NCBI GenBank assembly: GCA_036268455.1
Contig: DATAUD010000070.1
Location: 1-64,000 of the forward strand
DNA: 64,000 nucleotides
Direction: 5' to 3'
DNA from: DATAUD01 sp036268455
Lineage (GTDB): Bacteria; Verrucomicrobiota; Verrucomicrobiia; Limisphaerales; Palsa-1400
Shown here one piece after another: positions 50,201-58,319 of this stretch; within the stretch, counting starts at the first letter, position 1, and each line of letters opens with the position of its first letter. The position numbers were made by a program, and so were the translations under genes. A model generated the notes under the pieces. The model searched no databases. It was given only the letters and a program-made list of their open reading frames with translations, and was not told the DNA's origin.

Positions 50201-52751
50201 TGCTTTTGAAAATGGTCCCCCAGCCGCTCGCGCCACCTTCCTCAGTCGTGCCGTATAAAAGGCCGTTGGTTCCCTGTACCAGCCCGGCCTGTGGGGAATA
50301 ACCGTCGTTGCCAACATCGTCAAACAGATACAGCGTCGTAAAAACGCCGGACGGAGTTATTCGAAAGACAGTTCCGGACGAATCCATGCCGCCAACCTGG
50401 GTCGTCCCATAAAAATTGCCGTCGCTCGCCTGCATCAACCCGTTGGGATTGGCGCCGTCCGTCGTCCCAGTGAATGAATAAAGATTGGAAAAGGTTACGC
50501 TGGAACCTGTCACAGAAGCCACGTTCAGCACAGCGCCGGCGCTGGCGACAGACCCCAACGCATTGCTCACGATGACGGAATACGTTCCGGACGCGGACGA
50601 TGAAACATTGCTGATTGTCAGGGTCGCGGTGGTTGAACCAAAAATGTCGCCGCCATCGGTCAGATTGGTCGAGTCCTTCTGCCATTGATAAAATAACGGC
50701 GGATTACCGGCGGCTATCACTGTGAAAATTGCCGTCGCTCCGGGCGGCACCGTTTGGCTCATGGGTTGGCTGACGATCAGCGGAGTGGAGGACGTCACGG
50801 CAACGTTCAGAATCCATTGCCTGTTTTGGACAAATCCATCGGCCTGATTTGTGAACCAGATTGTCGCGTTGTAATTTCCTGGCGGCAGATTGCTGGCGGC
50901 GGAGTTCAGGCTCAACGTTACGATCGAAGCAGGCCCGCCTGGAGACACCGTGCCCCTCGTCGGATCGATATTCAGCCAAGGGGCCGCGCTGGCGGCCGAC
51001 CAGTTAAGTGATCTCGCGCCGATGTTTGTGAGGACTACGCTTTGAGTCGCAGGATTGAACGGGCCGCCCGCTCCGCCGCTCGACATCAGATTGGCGGATG
51101 GGAAGATTTGCAGGGCATCCGGCGGCGAGACCAGCGCGTTGATCAAATTACTTCCGGCGGGCGTGCCCCAGCCGGTGCAAAGATCGTAGCCGGGGACCGC
51201 AAAATAATTGGTGGGGCTGGCGGCGTTGGTATTGTTGCCGGTGGTGATGTCATGAAAAGCGGAGGTATAATTCGCGCCGCGGCCAATGGCATAGAGGTTC
51301 GGATTGATGAAGCCGATTGCAGGCTGGCCTTGCGCGACCGCCTGTTGATTGGCCAAAGCGGCGAAACCCGCCCAAATCGGCGCGGCTGCGCTGGTACCCC
51401 CTATGGAACCTTGCTCTCCGTTGAACGCAACCAGCCAAATCGAGACATCCGCAATCGCCGCAACGTCTGGAATGTTTCGGAACCTCGTCGATCCTCCATT
51501 TGCCGGCGTGCTCAACCCTTGCTGCCACGTCGGAAGCGGAAAGGTGACGCTGCTGCCGCCGCCGCTGCCCGACCACGTCGTCTCGCCCGACCACGGCCCT
51601 CCTGGTCCGGTGGTTGTCAGCAAAGTGCCGCCCACCACCGTAACGTTCGGGTCATCCGAAGGCGGAAAAACCGCTTGAGGGTAGGCGCCGTCATCACCGG
51701 AGGCTTGGAACATTGTCTGGCCTTGCGCGGCGAATTGTTCGTAAATCTGTTCCCGGTTGGTGTCCACTGCCGAACCAAACCCCCAGGAACAACTGAGTTG
51801 GCGGGCGCGGTCGTCCGTGGCCATCCGGTTTAAAATGTCGTTTGGATTTGTCCCCTCGTAAACGAGCAAGTCCGACATCCCCGGCGCCATGCAAATCGCC
51901 ATGTCGATGTCCAGCGTCACTTCGATTTCGTCTTGGCCGGGGGTTCCGCTAAAGCCGTCCAGGAGGACATTGGTGAGAGTCACGTTCGGCAACTTGGCCA
52001 GGCTTTCATACTTCGCGATGTCGGACGGGTAGTAACCGTCCAACTCGAACAGCCCGACTGATTGGCCCGTCCCGGTCAGCGCAACGCCGGGGGCGTAGGC
52101 CGCGCGGAAGTCGTATCCGAGAAAATTTCCGGCCGGACCGGACCCCGATGCGTAGGCGACGGCATTCGTGGCGTCAAAGGCGGTTCTGAGATTCATCGGG
52201 CGCGGGAGAACGAAGTTGTCCAATCCCTGAACACCCAGAACGGGCACGGCGAGATCGACGGATGGGTCGGCATCCGGGGCGAAGAAGTTACGGGCTTCGG
52301 TGGGATGCCGATAGACCATCATATGCACGTTGAACGCATTCTCGATGTCCGTCACCGATCCGTTGACGTCGAGCAATGTTCGATTGTCATGGATGCCGAT
52401 GATCGTCAAGCCGTGTGAGGTTGCGAAACGTTTTACGGCCCGGTAATTCTCCTCCGTGGGGCCGAAGCGTTCCGCAAATTGGTGTGGCGTCAGATATTTG
52501 TGGTAACTTGGACTGGCCGGGTCGTAGAGATTGTGGAGTAAAATCTCTAGCGCGGCCCGGTTGCGCAATGGAAGTCCGAACACCAGGCTCAGCCGATTCG
52601 TGGATGCGTAATGGCCCAAAGGTTTTATTTTATCGACGACCAAGGGTCGTTGGCCGCGAACTGTTTGGGAATTATTTTGGGCGAATGTTGTTCCCGAAAT
52701 AATCAGGGCGGCGAAAAGGACTGAAACAAACCTTGGTTGTACAAATCTCAC
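47298..52751 (-). CDS. Giant secreted sedolisin (S53 kumamolisin-like) protease with Ig and GloVer propeller domains
   Basis: The product has 1817 residues with a signal peptide (MRFVQPRFVSVLFAALIISGTTFA). An activation propeptide (about 35-180) precedes the S53 domain (about 205-545). Glu and Asp are in DEIEVTLDIDMAICMAPGM, the oxyanion Asp in ASGDDGAYPQA, and the nucleophile Ser in GGTSAAAPIWAGF. A beta domain (about 560-655, APWLNIDPTRGTVSPGG) follows, then an Ig-like domain, seven GloVer repeats, two Ig-like domains, seven more GloVer repeats, another Ig-like domain, and a C-terminal QVQTTTDLASANWINVGG...RQFYRVLVLP domain. Ig domains end in the AxYSVxVSNxxG pattern. It probably degrades protein outside the cell at acid pH, bound to the surface or a polymer. 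Confidence 0.9.
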   Translation of the reverse strand: MRFVQPRFVSVLFAALIISGTTFAQNNSQTVRGQRPLVVDKIKPLGHYASTNRLSLVFGLPLRNRAALEILLHNLYDPASPSYHKYLTPHQFAERFGPTEENYRAVKRFATSHGLTIIGIHDNRTLLDVNGSVTDIENAFNVHMMVYRHPTEARNFFAPDADPSVDLAVPVLGVQGLDNFVLPRPMNLRTAFDATNAVAYASGSGPAGNFLGYDFRAAYAPGVALTGTGQSVGLFELDGYYPSDIAKYESLAKLPNVTLTNVLLDGFSGTPGQDEIEVTLDIDMAICMAPGMSDLLVYEGTNPNDILNRMATDDRARQLSCSWGFGSAVDTNREQIYEQFAAQGQTMFQASGDDGAYPQAVFPPSDDPNVTVVGGTLLTTTGPGGPWSGETTWSGSGGGSSVTFPLPTWQQGLSTPANGGSTRFRNIPDVAAIADVSIWLVAFNGEQGSIGGTSAAAPIWAGFAALANQQAVAQGQPAIGFINPNLYAIGRGANYTSAFHDITTGNNTNAASPTNYFAVPGYDLCTGWGTPAGSNLINALVSPPDALQIFPSANLMSSGGAGGPFNPATQSVVLTNIGARSLNWSAASAAPWLNIDPTRGTVSPGGPASIVTLSLNSAASNLPPGNYNATIWFTNQADGFVQNRQWILNVAVTSSTPLIVSQPMSQTVPPGATAIFTVIAAGNPPLFYQWQKDSTNLTDGGDIFGSTTATLTISNVSSSASGTYSVIVSNALGSVASAGAVLNVASVTGSSVTFSNLYSFTGTTDGANPNGLMQASDGNFYGTTQVGGMDSSGTVFRITPSGVFTTLYLFDDVGNDGYSPQAGLVQGTNGLLYGTTEEGGASGWGTIFKSTTNGAVTIIYQFDGGDGAAPDNPMILDTDGNFYGTTSGGGALFDGEVFRLTPSQALIQVASFNYSDGFNPNKLMEGADGTLYGTTFDGGANGDGAIFNIATNGALITLYSFSYTNGGYLPAGGLAQSADGNFYGTTFEGGVFGNGTIFVMSPSDEVTMLYSFTGKSDGGNPSADLIQGSDGNFYGTTYEGGAYNDGTVFRWTPGGSLATLATFDGYNGANPETPLAQGGDGNLYGTTQNGGASGNGVVFRVSINSPGLEITGQPVSQSVFFGANAFFSVAVAGNPPLFYQWLKNGTNLTDGGNISGSTSRVLTVSDAGVDDAAIYSVTVSNTMGSAATSDDAYLEVMVSPPQIITPPTNQTGSVGGTAEFNVTAVGDLPLSYQWQSNQVNLTDGPNVSGATTNSLTLRGLTQRSDATYTVIVSNVAGEVSASATLVVYPVSAAGTVVSSLYWFTGGADGGTPNGLILGSNGVLYGTTQIGGTSHSGTVFSLTTNGVFQTLVQFNGANGSNPQAALVQGADGNFYGTTEDDGGTNGDGTVFMMTPDGSLTTLFIFTNEANDNPYVPLAQGTNGNFYGATENDFTVGDGNIFEMTPEGALTVIHSFTGGQDGNDPVGALAQGTDGNFYAATSSGCAHGDGGIFKMTPDGALTNLYSFTGGTDGYNPIGALALGTDGFFYGVTRRNVIDNLQFYGTVFKFSTNGVLTTLYANNPTFSGDGEYPFAGLIQGADGNFYGTTMYSENTQNGTVFRVTPAGAYTTLTAFNGSDDGSQPKSAMVQDAAGNLYGTTTAGGPYGKGAIFKLIITSAVQITLQPSNQTAFAGADVQFSVAVFGASPLSYQWLKNGADLTDDARITGSASRVLAITNINPDDAGAYSVIVSNALGSVISSGAALTVVGPMIQAGQSGATLTFTWSAAPSQSYQVQTTTDLASANWINVGGVVTATNTSVSESYNIGSTGRQFYRVLVLP

Positions 52752-52818
52752 GTGGCCGGGAAATATGACACGCGACTTTTACGCGGTCAACCCGGCGTTT
52801 TGTGGTGGGCCAAAAAAG

Positions 52819-53064
52819 CTAAACCGCGTTTTTATTTTCCGCCGGTTTGTGCGACTCGGAGAGCCAGCTTAAATAACTGGCGCTCGGTTGCGAGGACCAA
52901 TCACGACTTGTGATGGAATCGTCAATTGGCGGCCCGTCCGCCACCTTGTCCACCAATATCCGTGGAGTGGCCGGGGAAATGGGGCGTTTTTTCATGATCG
53001 AACAAAAAGCTCCGAAGAAGATTGCCACAACAACCGCAAACGGTATGAACCAAAACGCATCCAT
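52819..53064 (-). CDS. Small single-pass membrane protein
   Basis: This gene encodes 81 residues. A near-perfect Shine-Dalgarno, AAAGGAGG, lies seven bases before the ATG, one of the strongest in the window, so the gene is real. One N-terminal membrane helix (FWFIPFAVVVAIFFGAFCSIM) is followed by KKRPIS and a polar tail (RILVDKVADGPPIDDSITSRDWSSQPSASYLSWLSESHK). I know no family. It lies 67 bases before the sedolisin gene on the same strand. Confidence 0.65.
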   Translation of the reverse strand: MDAFWFIPFAVVVAIFFGAFCSIMKKRPISPATPRILVDKVADGPPIDDSITSRDWSSQPSASYLSWLSESHKPAENKNAV

Positions 53065-53353
53065 GAAAACCTCCTTTGTTTATTTCTTAAAGTAATATCG
53101 CACCATTTTGCGAATTGCGCAATCAGTTTGAAGATATTCGCCTTTAAAGAGTTAACGAGGCATTCTTTGACTGTGAAACCGCTTGCAATTGTCAGTCTCG
53201 TAAATAATTGGGCATTAACGTGACTCCCCGCGAAGTTATTTCCAGGCCTGGCCAGTACTGTATCTGACGATGATGTTCAGCAGGGTGGCATCTGTACATG
53301 AATGTGATTTGTTGCGAGCCCTCGATAGAACGGTTGATTATCCCATGAGGCGA

Positions 53354-54415
53354 TTACAGCAGGTCCCGGCTTTTCTTGACCTGTTCGTTGTGCGCGAAGT
53401 TTGTGCGCTGATCCAAACGCGGCACATGGGCCCGGGCATTTTGTTGGAGATGGAACTGGCAGCGCTGCCAGGGCACGGCGGGGAACACGGCGGTGCGGGC
53501 GGCGCCCAACCCGGCATGGTCATCGCTCGTCAACAAGAGCGCGCCGCGCAAGCCGCGTTTTTGCAGCGAGCTGAGAAAGGCGCGCCAATGCACCTCCGCT
53601 TCGCTCAAGGCCACGCTGACGCCCAGGATAGAGTGTTTGCCGTCCAGCCCGATGCCCAGGGCGATGAGGCGCGGTCCAACAGGCGTCCGCCCTGGCGGAC
53701 TTTTTCGTAACGGGCGTCGATGAAGAGATAGGGGTAACAGCCCAGCGGGCGATTGCGCCAGGTTTCCAATTCGGCGTCCAAGGCGGCGGCGCACTGGCTG
53801 ACTTGGGTGGATCTGACGGAGTGGCCGCACAGTTGTTCGACAATCGCGGAGACTTTGCGCGTGGAGACGCCCTGCACATGCATTTCGGCCAGGGCCAGCT
53901 TGAGAGCCTGCTCGCTGCGGATGCCTTTTTCGAGCGCGTTAGGGTAGAACTCCAAATCGCCGCGCACTTGCGGGACCTTGAACTGGATCGGGCCGACACG
54001 GGTGGCGAGGGTTTTGGGTTTGAAGCCGTTGGCGTGGCCCTGGCGGGTTTCGGTGCGCTCATAGGGCTGGGCTTGCAGGGCTTTGGAGCGCTCTTGCTGC
54101 ATCGCTCCATTGACCAGCAGGCGGATGCCTTCGGCCAGGCCGTCGGCGCCCTCTTCGGTGAGCAGTTGCAGGACGGAGTTCAATAGTTCAGACTTGTTTT
54201 GGTGGGTCATTTTGATTCTGCGTTGGATGTGTTTGTCGACACCCCAACAGGAAACCAGTTTGACCCGCCCTCAACCAGTTTTCCGCGCGCGCCGCTTGGC
54301 CCCTTTGGGGCTCGGCTGCGCTGCGGCTCGCTTCGCTCGCCTCCGCTCCGCCTCACCCCAAAGGGGCCAAGGCGGATGGAAGAAAGCCAATTTACAGAAA
54401 GACTTTTACACCCCC
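53354..54415 (-). mobile_element. IS256-family insertion sequence, frameshifted and 3'-truncated
   Basis: The transposase starts at 54210 (MTHQNKSELLNSVLQLLTEEG). It shows QERSKALQAQPYERTETRQGHANGFKPKTL, VPQVRGDLEFYPNALEKG, STRKVSAIVEQLCGHSVRSTQVSQ and YLFIDARYEKVRQGGRLLD, all IS256/MutA-type. Near 53671-53685 the frame slips, and the match goes on as LIALGIGLDGKHSILGVSVALSEAEVHWRAFL and WQRCQFHLQQNARAHVPRLDQ. After about 53405 the family match is lost, and the frame ends at 53354, so the last quarter is missing. The right end probably lies near 54415, where a terminal-repeat-like GTGTAAAAGTCTTTCTGTAA (minus strand) occurs. The remnant is inactive. Confidence 0.82.
54296..54370. repeat. Large GC-rich palindrome inside the IS256 5' end
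   Basis: TTGGCCCCTTTGGGG (54296-54310) and its perfect complement CCCCAAAGGGGCCAA (54356-54370) flank 45 bases made of three short GC-rich near-palindromes built on GGCT/CGCT/CCGCT units. The whole can fold into a long branched hairpin. It sits between the transposase start and the presumed element end. Confidence 0.75.
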
Positions 54416-54428
54416 GGGAGCACCTTAA

Positions 54429-54962
54429 CTGGATGATTATTACGAGATTCGGGACGAATATATTTCTCGAAACAAGTATCTCTATATTTTTGAAATTGGT
54501 TCGCCTCGAGGATTCGGAGAGCAGTGGGCACAAGGTCATCTCAAGGAATTGGTGCCTGAGTTAGTTAAGCCAACCAAGAAGCTTGATAGAAATTACAGCG
54601 GCAATTACGACTTGCTGCTTCCTCCGATGACGGGCGGTCCTGTTCGTATTGAGGTAAAGGCGTCGCGGGCTGTCGATGGTGCAAGCCCCGAGCCACTCTA
54701 CGTCAAAGCGTTGGCCTATGCGAGCAAACACAGCTTTTGGATGAACTTTCAGCAGATCAAACCCGCCCATTGCGATGTGTTCGTTTGGGTCGCTGTTTGG
54801 AGGGATGTGATCAAGTATTGAGTGCTTGCCTCAAAGGAGGTTGAGAATAACAAGTTTTACTCAAAAGGCCAACATCGGGGAAACGTCGGCGAAGGACAGC
54901 TACACTTGAAGGACGACAATATCGCTGAATTCGAGGTTTATGAAATAAGACCAACGAATTGA
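54429..54962 (+). pseudogene. Truncated PD-(D/E)XK nuclease, probably a type II restriction enzyme
   Basis: An open frame without start begins at the IS256 edge: DDYYEIRDEYISRNKYLYIFEIGSPRG...GNYDLLLPP then RIEVKASRA. Asp in YDLLL and the E-x-K of EVKAS at normal distance make a PD-(D/E)XK nuclease site. Downstream SFWMNFQQIKPAHCDVFVWVAVWRDVIKY runs into an in-frame TGA at 54819. The same frame continues with VLASKEVENNKFYSKGQHRGNVGEGQLHLKDDNIAEFEVYEI to 54962. The stop may replace a Trp codon. The 5' part was lost, most simply by the IS insertion. No methyltransferase gene is nearby. The enzyme family is my reading; the exact specificity is unknown. Confidence 0.6.
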
Positions 54963-55153
54963 AAGCGGCCATCACACGAGCCTACGAACGTCAAATAGGT
55001 AATACCACTTCAAAAACGTAAGCGACACGCCGGGTGCCTCTTGACAAAGCATCCAAGGATAACGGAAGCGTGAGATAAATTCAAAAACCATGCCAATCCA
55101 TTTTTACAAAGAAAATAATTTCAAATTAAGACGCTGCCGTCTCAAATGCGCGG

Positions 55154-55181
55154 TTGACACTCTGCGCGGGGCCGGTATGTT
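55154..55181 (+). promoter_or_regulatory. Promoter of the rpmH-rnpA-yidD-yidC operon
   Basis: A perfect TTGACA box at 55154-55159 and TATGTT at 55176-55181 are separated by 16 bases, about 90 bases before rpmH. The preceding 190 bases after the nuclease remnant hold no other gene, and I see no DnaA boxes. Confidence 0.6.
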
Positions 55182-55270
55182 CTCACCCTCTGAATCGCGG
55201 GTTGGCCGCGGCATGGGGTGGTTGCTCCCCCACTAATAAGAAACGTCGCAACGTAGAATCAGGTAATGAA

Positions 55271-55408
55271 ATGAAACGCCAGTATCAACCGTCAAAAATC
55301 CGGCGCAAGCGGCAGCATGGCTTTTTAAACCGCAATGCAAGCAAAAGCGGACGCGCCACGCTGCGCAATCGCCGCCGTGTCGGACGCAAACGCCTGACCC
55401 CGGTTTAA
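55271..55408 (+). CDS. rpmH: Ribosomal protein bL34
   Basis: This gene encodes 45 residues, MKRQYQPSKIRRKRQHGFL then NRRRVGRKRLTPV, a complete bL34 of the large ribosomal subunit. The ATG at 55271 is preceded by AGG about seven bases upstream. The rnpA gene follows after six bases, the nearly universal rpmH-rnpA order. Confidence 0.97.
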   Translation: MKRQYQPSKIRRKRQHGFLNRNASKSGRATLRNRRRVGRKRLTPV

Positions 55409-55414
55409 CCGAAC

Positions 55415-55792
55415 ATGGCCGAAAAGCCTTCCGTTCGACTGGGTTTCCCCCGCTCCAGCCGCTTGAAAAAGCGGGGCGATTTTGGCCGCGCCCGGGCCGA
55501 AGGGGTGCGCCTGGTTTGCGGATGCCTCATCGCCAATGTGGCCCCGCGCGCTGCCGGCCAGACCAGCCGGCTCGGAGTGGTCACCAGCCGGAAAATCGGC
55601 GGCGCTGTCGTTCGCAGCCGCGCCCGCCGCCTTTTGCGCGAGAGTTTTCGATTGCACCAGGCCGAACTTGCCCGCCCGGTCGATTTGGTATTGATCGCGC
55701 GAAATTCGATTGTCGGCAAAGGGCTGGCGCAGGTCGAACGGGATTTTCTCCGGGCTTTGAAGCAGGTGCGCCTGGAAAAGGTGGCGGCGTGA
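55415..55792 (+). CDS. rnpA: Ribonuclease P protein component
   Basis: This is the basic protein partner of the RNase P RNA, which trims tRNA 5' ends. The 125-residue sequence shows RSSRLKKRGDFGRARAEGVRL and the signature RLGVVTSRKIGGAVVRSRARRLLRESFRLHQAEL (the RNR-like basic helix). It overlaps yidD by four bases (GTGA). Confidence 0.95.
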   Translation: MAEKPSVRLGFPRSSRLKKRGDFGRARAEGVRLVCGCLIANVAPRAAGQTSRLGVVTSRKIGGAVVRSRARRLLRESFRLHQAELARPVDLVLIARNSIVGKGLAQVERDFLRALKQVRLEKVAA

Positions 55793-56064
55793 ACGTTTTT
55801 CAATATTTAATGACGAAGGCGATTCGGGTTTACCAGGTCGTGATTTCGCCGATCGTTGGGGCTTTAATAGGGCCGTCGGCGCGATGCCGCTTTACGCCGA
55901 GTTGCTCGCAGTACGCGCTTGAGGCGATTCGGCTGCACGGAGCGATTGCGGGTTCCTGGCTTGCTGTTCGCCGATTGGCGCGATGCCACCCTTGGGGCGC
56001 TTGCGGGGACGATCCGGTGCCGCCCGCCGTGGTTCATAAATCGGGAATTTGTCATGGATCGTAA
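55789..56064 (+). CDS. yidD: Membrane protein insertion efficiency factor YidD
   Basis: The product has 91 residues from a GTG at 55789. It shows the YidD pattern: IRVYQVVISPIVGALIGPSARCRFTPSCSQYALEAIRLHGAIAGSWLAVRRLARCHPWGACGDDPVP, with the conserved cysteines. YidD sits at the inner membrane and helps YidC. An ATG at 55810 is an alternative start. The end overlaps the start of yidC by 11 bases. Confidence 0.93.
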   Translation: MNVFQYLMTKAIRVYQVVISPIVGALIGPSARCRFTPSCSQYALEAIRLHGAIAGSWLAVRRLARCHPWGACGDDPVPPAVVHKSGICHGS

Positions 56065-57811
56065 ATCGATCATTATTCTGGCCGTTGCGATGGCGCTGCT
56101 TTTCGGCATGCCCCGGATCGTGGATCATTTTTTTCCACCGAAGCCCATTCCGCTCAATCTTCAAACGTCTGTCACCAATAATCCGGCTGTGACAAACGGG
56201 GCTGTTGCCACTGTTCCCGCGGAGATGCCGGTCCCGGCCGCGGCAACGCCGGAGCATTCGGCGATGCCGGAGCAAATCGTCACGGTGTCCAACGAGGATT
56301 TAATCTGGCACTTCACATCGGACGGCGGCGGCATCAAGACGATTGATCTGAGACAGTATCCCGCCATCATCAAACGGACCGCGGCGGGCGGCATTGCGCC
56401 GACTACTCCGGCCACCCTAAACACAAATGCCCCCCTCCCTGTGATGAGTTTGGTGGGAGGCGATATTCAGGGAAACAATTATTTCATGCTGACGCAGACG
56501 GGCCAGACCATTCGCGCCGAGAAAACGCTGACCAACGGGCTGCGTCTGGTGAAGGAGTATGACCTTGGCAGCAACTGCTTTTTCAACGCGCGCCTCTGGC
56601 TGGAGAATACAACTTCAAAACCGCTGGCGGTCCCGGCGCGCGAATTGGTGATCGGCACTTCGACGCCTGTCGGGCCGTTGGATGATCCCACGGCCATGGG
56701 AACCATTTGGTATAACGGCGTCAAGTCACAAAACATCAAGTCGTCGTGGTTTGCCAATCGCACTTTGGGCTGCATTCCCGGAACGCCTCGCGAGCATTAC
56801 GGTGAGGGCGCAAGCAACGTCGTTTGGGCGGCGCCGGACAATCAATTTTTCGTCATCGCCGCCATTCCTTCCAATCCGGCGCCGGCTTTGGTCATTGACA
56901 GGATACGCATTCCCGCGCCGGAGTTGAAGGAGCCGACGAATTCGATGAGCGTATTGCTGACGAATGGTTATCAGGCCGCCTTCACGTATCCGGCTGCGGT
57001 GCTCGGGCCGGGCCAGCGTCTCCGCGAGGACTTCATATTTTACGCCGGTCCAAAGGAATACAACCGCCTGGCCAAGATGGGCCAGACCATGAACAACAAC
57101 CTGGACTTGATCATGGGTTTTACGGGGGTCTTCGGGTTTTTCTCCAAACTGCTGCTCCTTTCAATGAACGGCCTTCACGATCTTGGATTGCAGTACGGCT
57201 GGACCGTCATTGCCATCACCGTGATTCTCAAGCTCGTTTTTTGGCCCATTACGAAGGCCGGAATCCGCTCGCAAAAGCGCATGCAGGCATTGCAGCCCCA
57301 ACTCAAGGCCATCAGTGACAAATACAAGGATGATCCCCTCAAGAAACACCAGAAAACCACCGAATTCCTCAAAGAGCAAAAGGTCAGCCAGTTTGGAAGC
57401 TGCCTTCCGACCTTGCTGCAAATTCCGGTGTTCCTCGGTTTTTATTGGATGCTCCGCAGCGCCATTGAATTGCGCGGCGCGCATTTCCTTTGGGCTTACG
57501 ATCTTTCCCAGCCGGACACCGTGGCCTACTTGGCCGGGTTCCCGATCAACCCGCTGCCATTGATCATGGGCGTCTCCCAACTCTGGCAAAGCCAATTGAC
57601 TCCGCCCTCGCCCGGCATGGATCCTGGACAGCAAAAAATGATGCGCTTCATGCCGCTCATTTTTATCGCCATGTTTTATCGAATGTCGGCCGGGTTGACG
57701 CTTTATTGGACGGTATCGAATCTGTTGAGCATCTTGCAGACGACGATGACCAGAAATATCAACGCACCCGCGCCGGCTTCCGTCCCGGGCCTCGCGAAAA
57801 AAAGAAAGTAA
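56054..57811 (+). CDS. yidC: Membrane protein insertase YidC
   Basis: YidC inserts and folds inner-membrane proteins, with or without SecYEG. From the ATG at 56054 it has 585 residues. An N-terminal membrane anchor (SIIILAVAMALLFGMP) precedes a large periplasmic domain (about 60-355), as in other diderms. The conserved C-terminal core (about 365-570) shows GWTVIAITVILKLVFWPITKAGIRSQKRMQALQPQLKAISDKYKDD, SCLPTLLQIPVFLGFYWMLRSAIELR, and MRFMPLIFIAMFYRMSAGLTLYWTVSNLLSILQ. It lies in the standard rpmH-rnpA-yidD-yidC order. Confidence 0.97.
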   Translation: MDRKSIIILAVAMALLFGMPRIVDHFFPPKPIPLNLQTSVTNNPAVTNGAVATVPAEMPVPAAATPEHSAMPEQIVTVSNEDLIWHFTSDGGGIKTIDLRQYPAIIKRTAAGGIAPTTPATLNTNAPLPVMSLVGGDIQGNNYFMLTQTGQTIRAEKTLTNGLRLVKEYDLGSNCFFNARLWLENTTSKPLAVPARELVIGTSTPVGPLDDPTAMGTIWYNGVKSQNIKSSWFANRTLGCIPGTPREHYGEGASNVVWAAPDNQFFVIAAIPSNPAPALVIDRIRIPAPELKEPTNSMSVLLTNGYQAAFTYPAAVLGPGQRLREDFIFYAGPKEYNRLAKMGQTMNNNLDLIMGFTGVFGFFSKLLLLSMNGLHDLGLQYGWTVIAITVILKLVFWPITKAGIRSQKRMQALQPQLKAISDKYKDDPLKKHQKTTEFLKEQKVSQFGSCLPTLLQIPVFLGFYWMLRSAIELRGAHFLWAYDLSQPDTVAYLAGFPINPLPLIMGVSQLWQSQLTPPSPGMDPGQQKMMRFMPLIFIAMFYRMSAGLTLYWTVSNLLSILQTTMTRNINAPAPASVPGLAKKRK

Positions 57812-57864
57812 CAGTTGACTGGCCGCCCGAAATCGGGCAGAAAAAAACGAAGCCATTTGGACAT

Positions 57865-58314
57865 ATGCCAACGCAACCCAAAGCCATACTCGAAGAACTC
57901 TTGAAACGCCTGGGGTTCGAAGCCACCGTCGAAGAACATCCGCTGGAAGACGGCGTTTTCCTTGATGTCAAAACCGACGATTCCGGCCGTTTGATCGGCC
58001 GGCAGGGGCAGACTTTGTCCGATCTCCAATATGTGACCAACCGCATGCTTTTTCAGGAGGACCAGAATTCGCCGAAAGTGCTCGTGGACGTCGGCGGTTA
58101 TCGCGCCAAGGCCCGCGACACCCTGGTGCAAAAGGCGCAGGCCGCCGCGGAGAAAGTCCGGCGTTGGGGAGACATTGTTGAAATGGAGCCGATGAGCGCG
58201 TTCGACCGGCGCATTATTTACAATTCGTTAAAGGACGATCCGGGCATCGAAGCGGCCAGCGTGGAAGTGGAAGGCACGACCAAAAAAGCCATCCTGCTTC
58301 GCCCCAAACATTGA
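57865..58314 (+). CDS. khpB: KhpB/Jag RNA-binding protein
   Basis: The product has 149 residues from the ATG at 57865. It has a KH domain with the GxxG loop in SGRLIGRQGQTLSDLQYVTNRM and a C-terminal R3H domain (AQAAAEKVRRWGDIVEMEPMSAFDRRIIYNSLKDDPGIEAASV). The N-terminal Jag domain of some relatives is absent. It binds RNA and, in other bacteria, influences cell-wall and division genes. Its place after yidC is the usual one. Confidence 0.93.
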   Translation: MPTQPKAILEELLKRLGFEATVEEHPLEDGVFLDVKTDDSGRLIGRQGQTLSDLQYVTNRMLFQEDQNSPKVLVDVGGYRAKARDTLVQKAQAAAEKVRRWGDIVEMEPMSAFDRRIIYNSLKDDPGIEAASVEVEGTTKKAILLRPKH

Positions 58315-58319
58315 TTCGC

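Noticed and set aside
53605..53830. Programmed ribosomal frameshift in the IS256 transposase
   Set aside because: IS256-family transposases are made from one frame, no slippery run with a following structure is evident, and the 3' end is also missing, so simple decay is the better explanation.
54963..55270. Replication origin next to rpmH
   Set aside because: The rpmH neighbourhood often holds oriC, but I see no DnaA-box cluster (TTATNCACA) or AT-rich unwinding stretch, and dnaA is not present.
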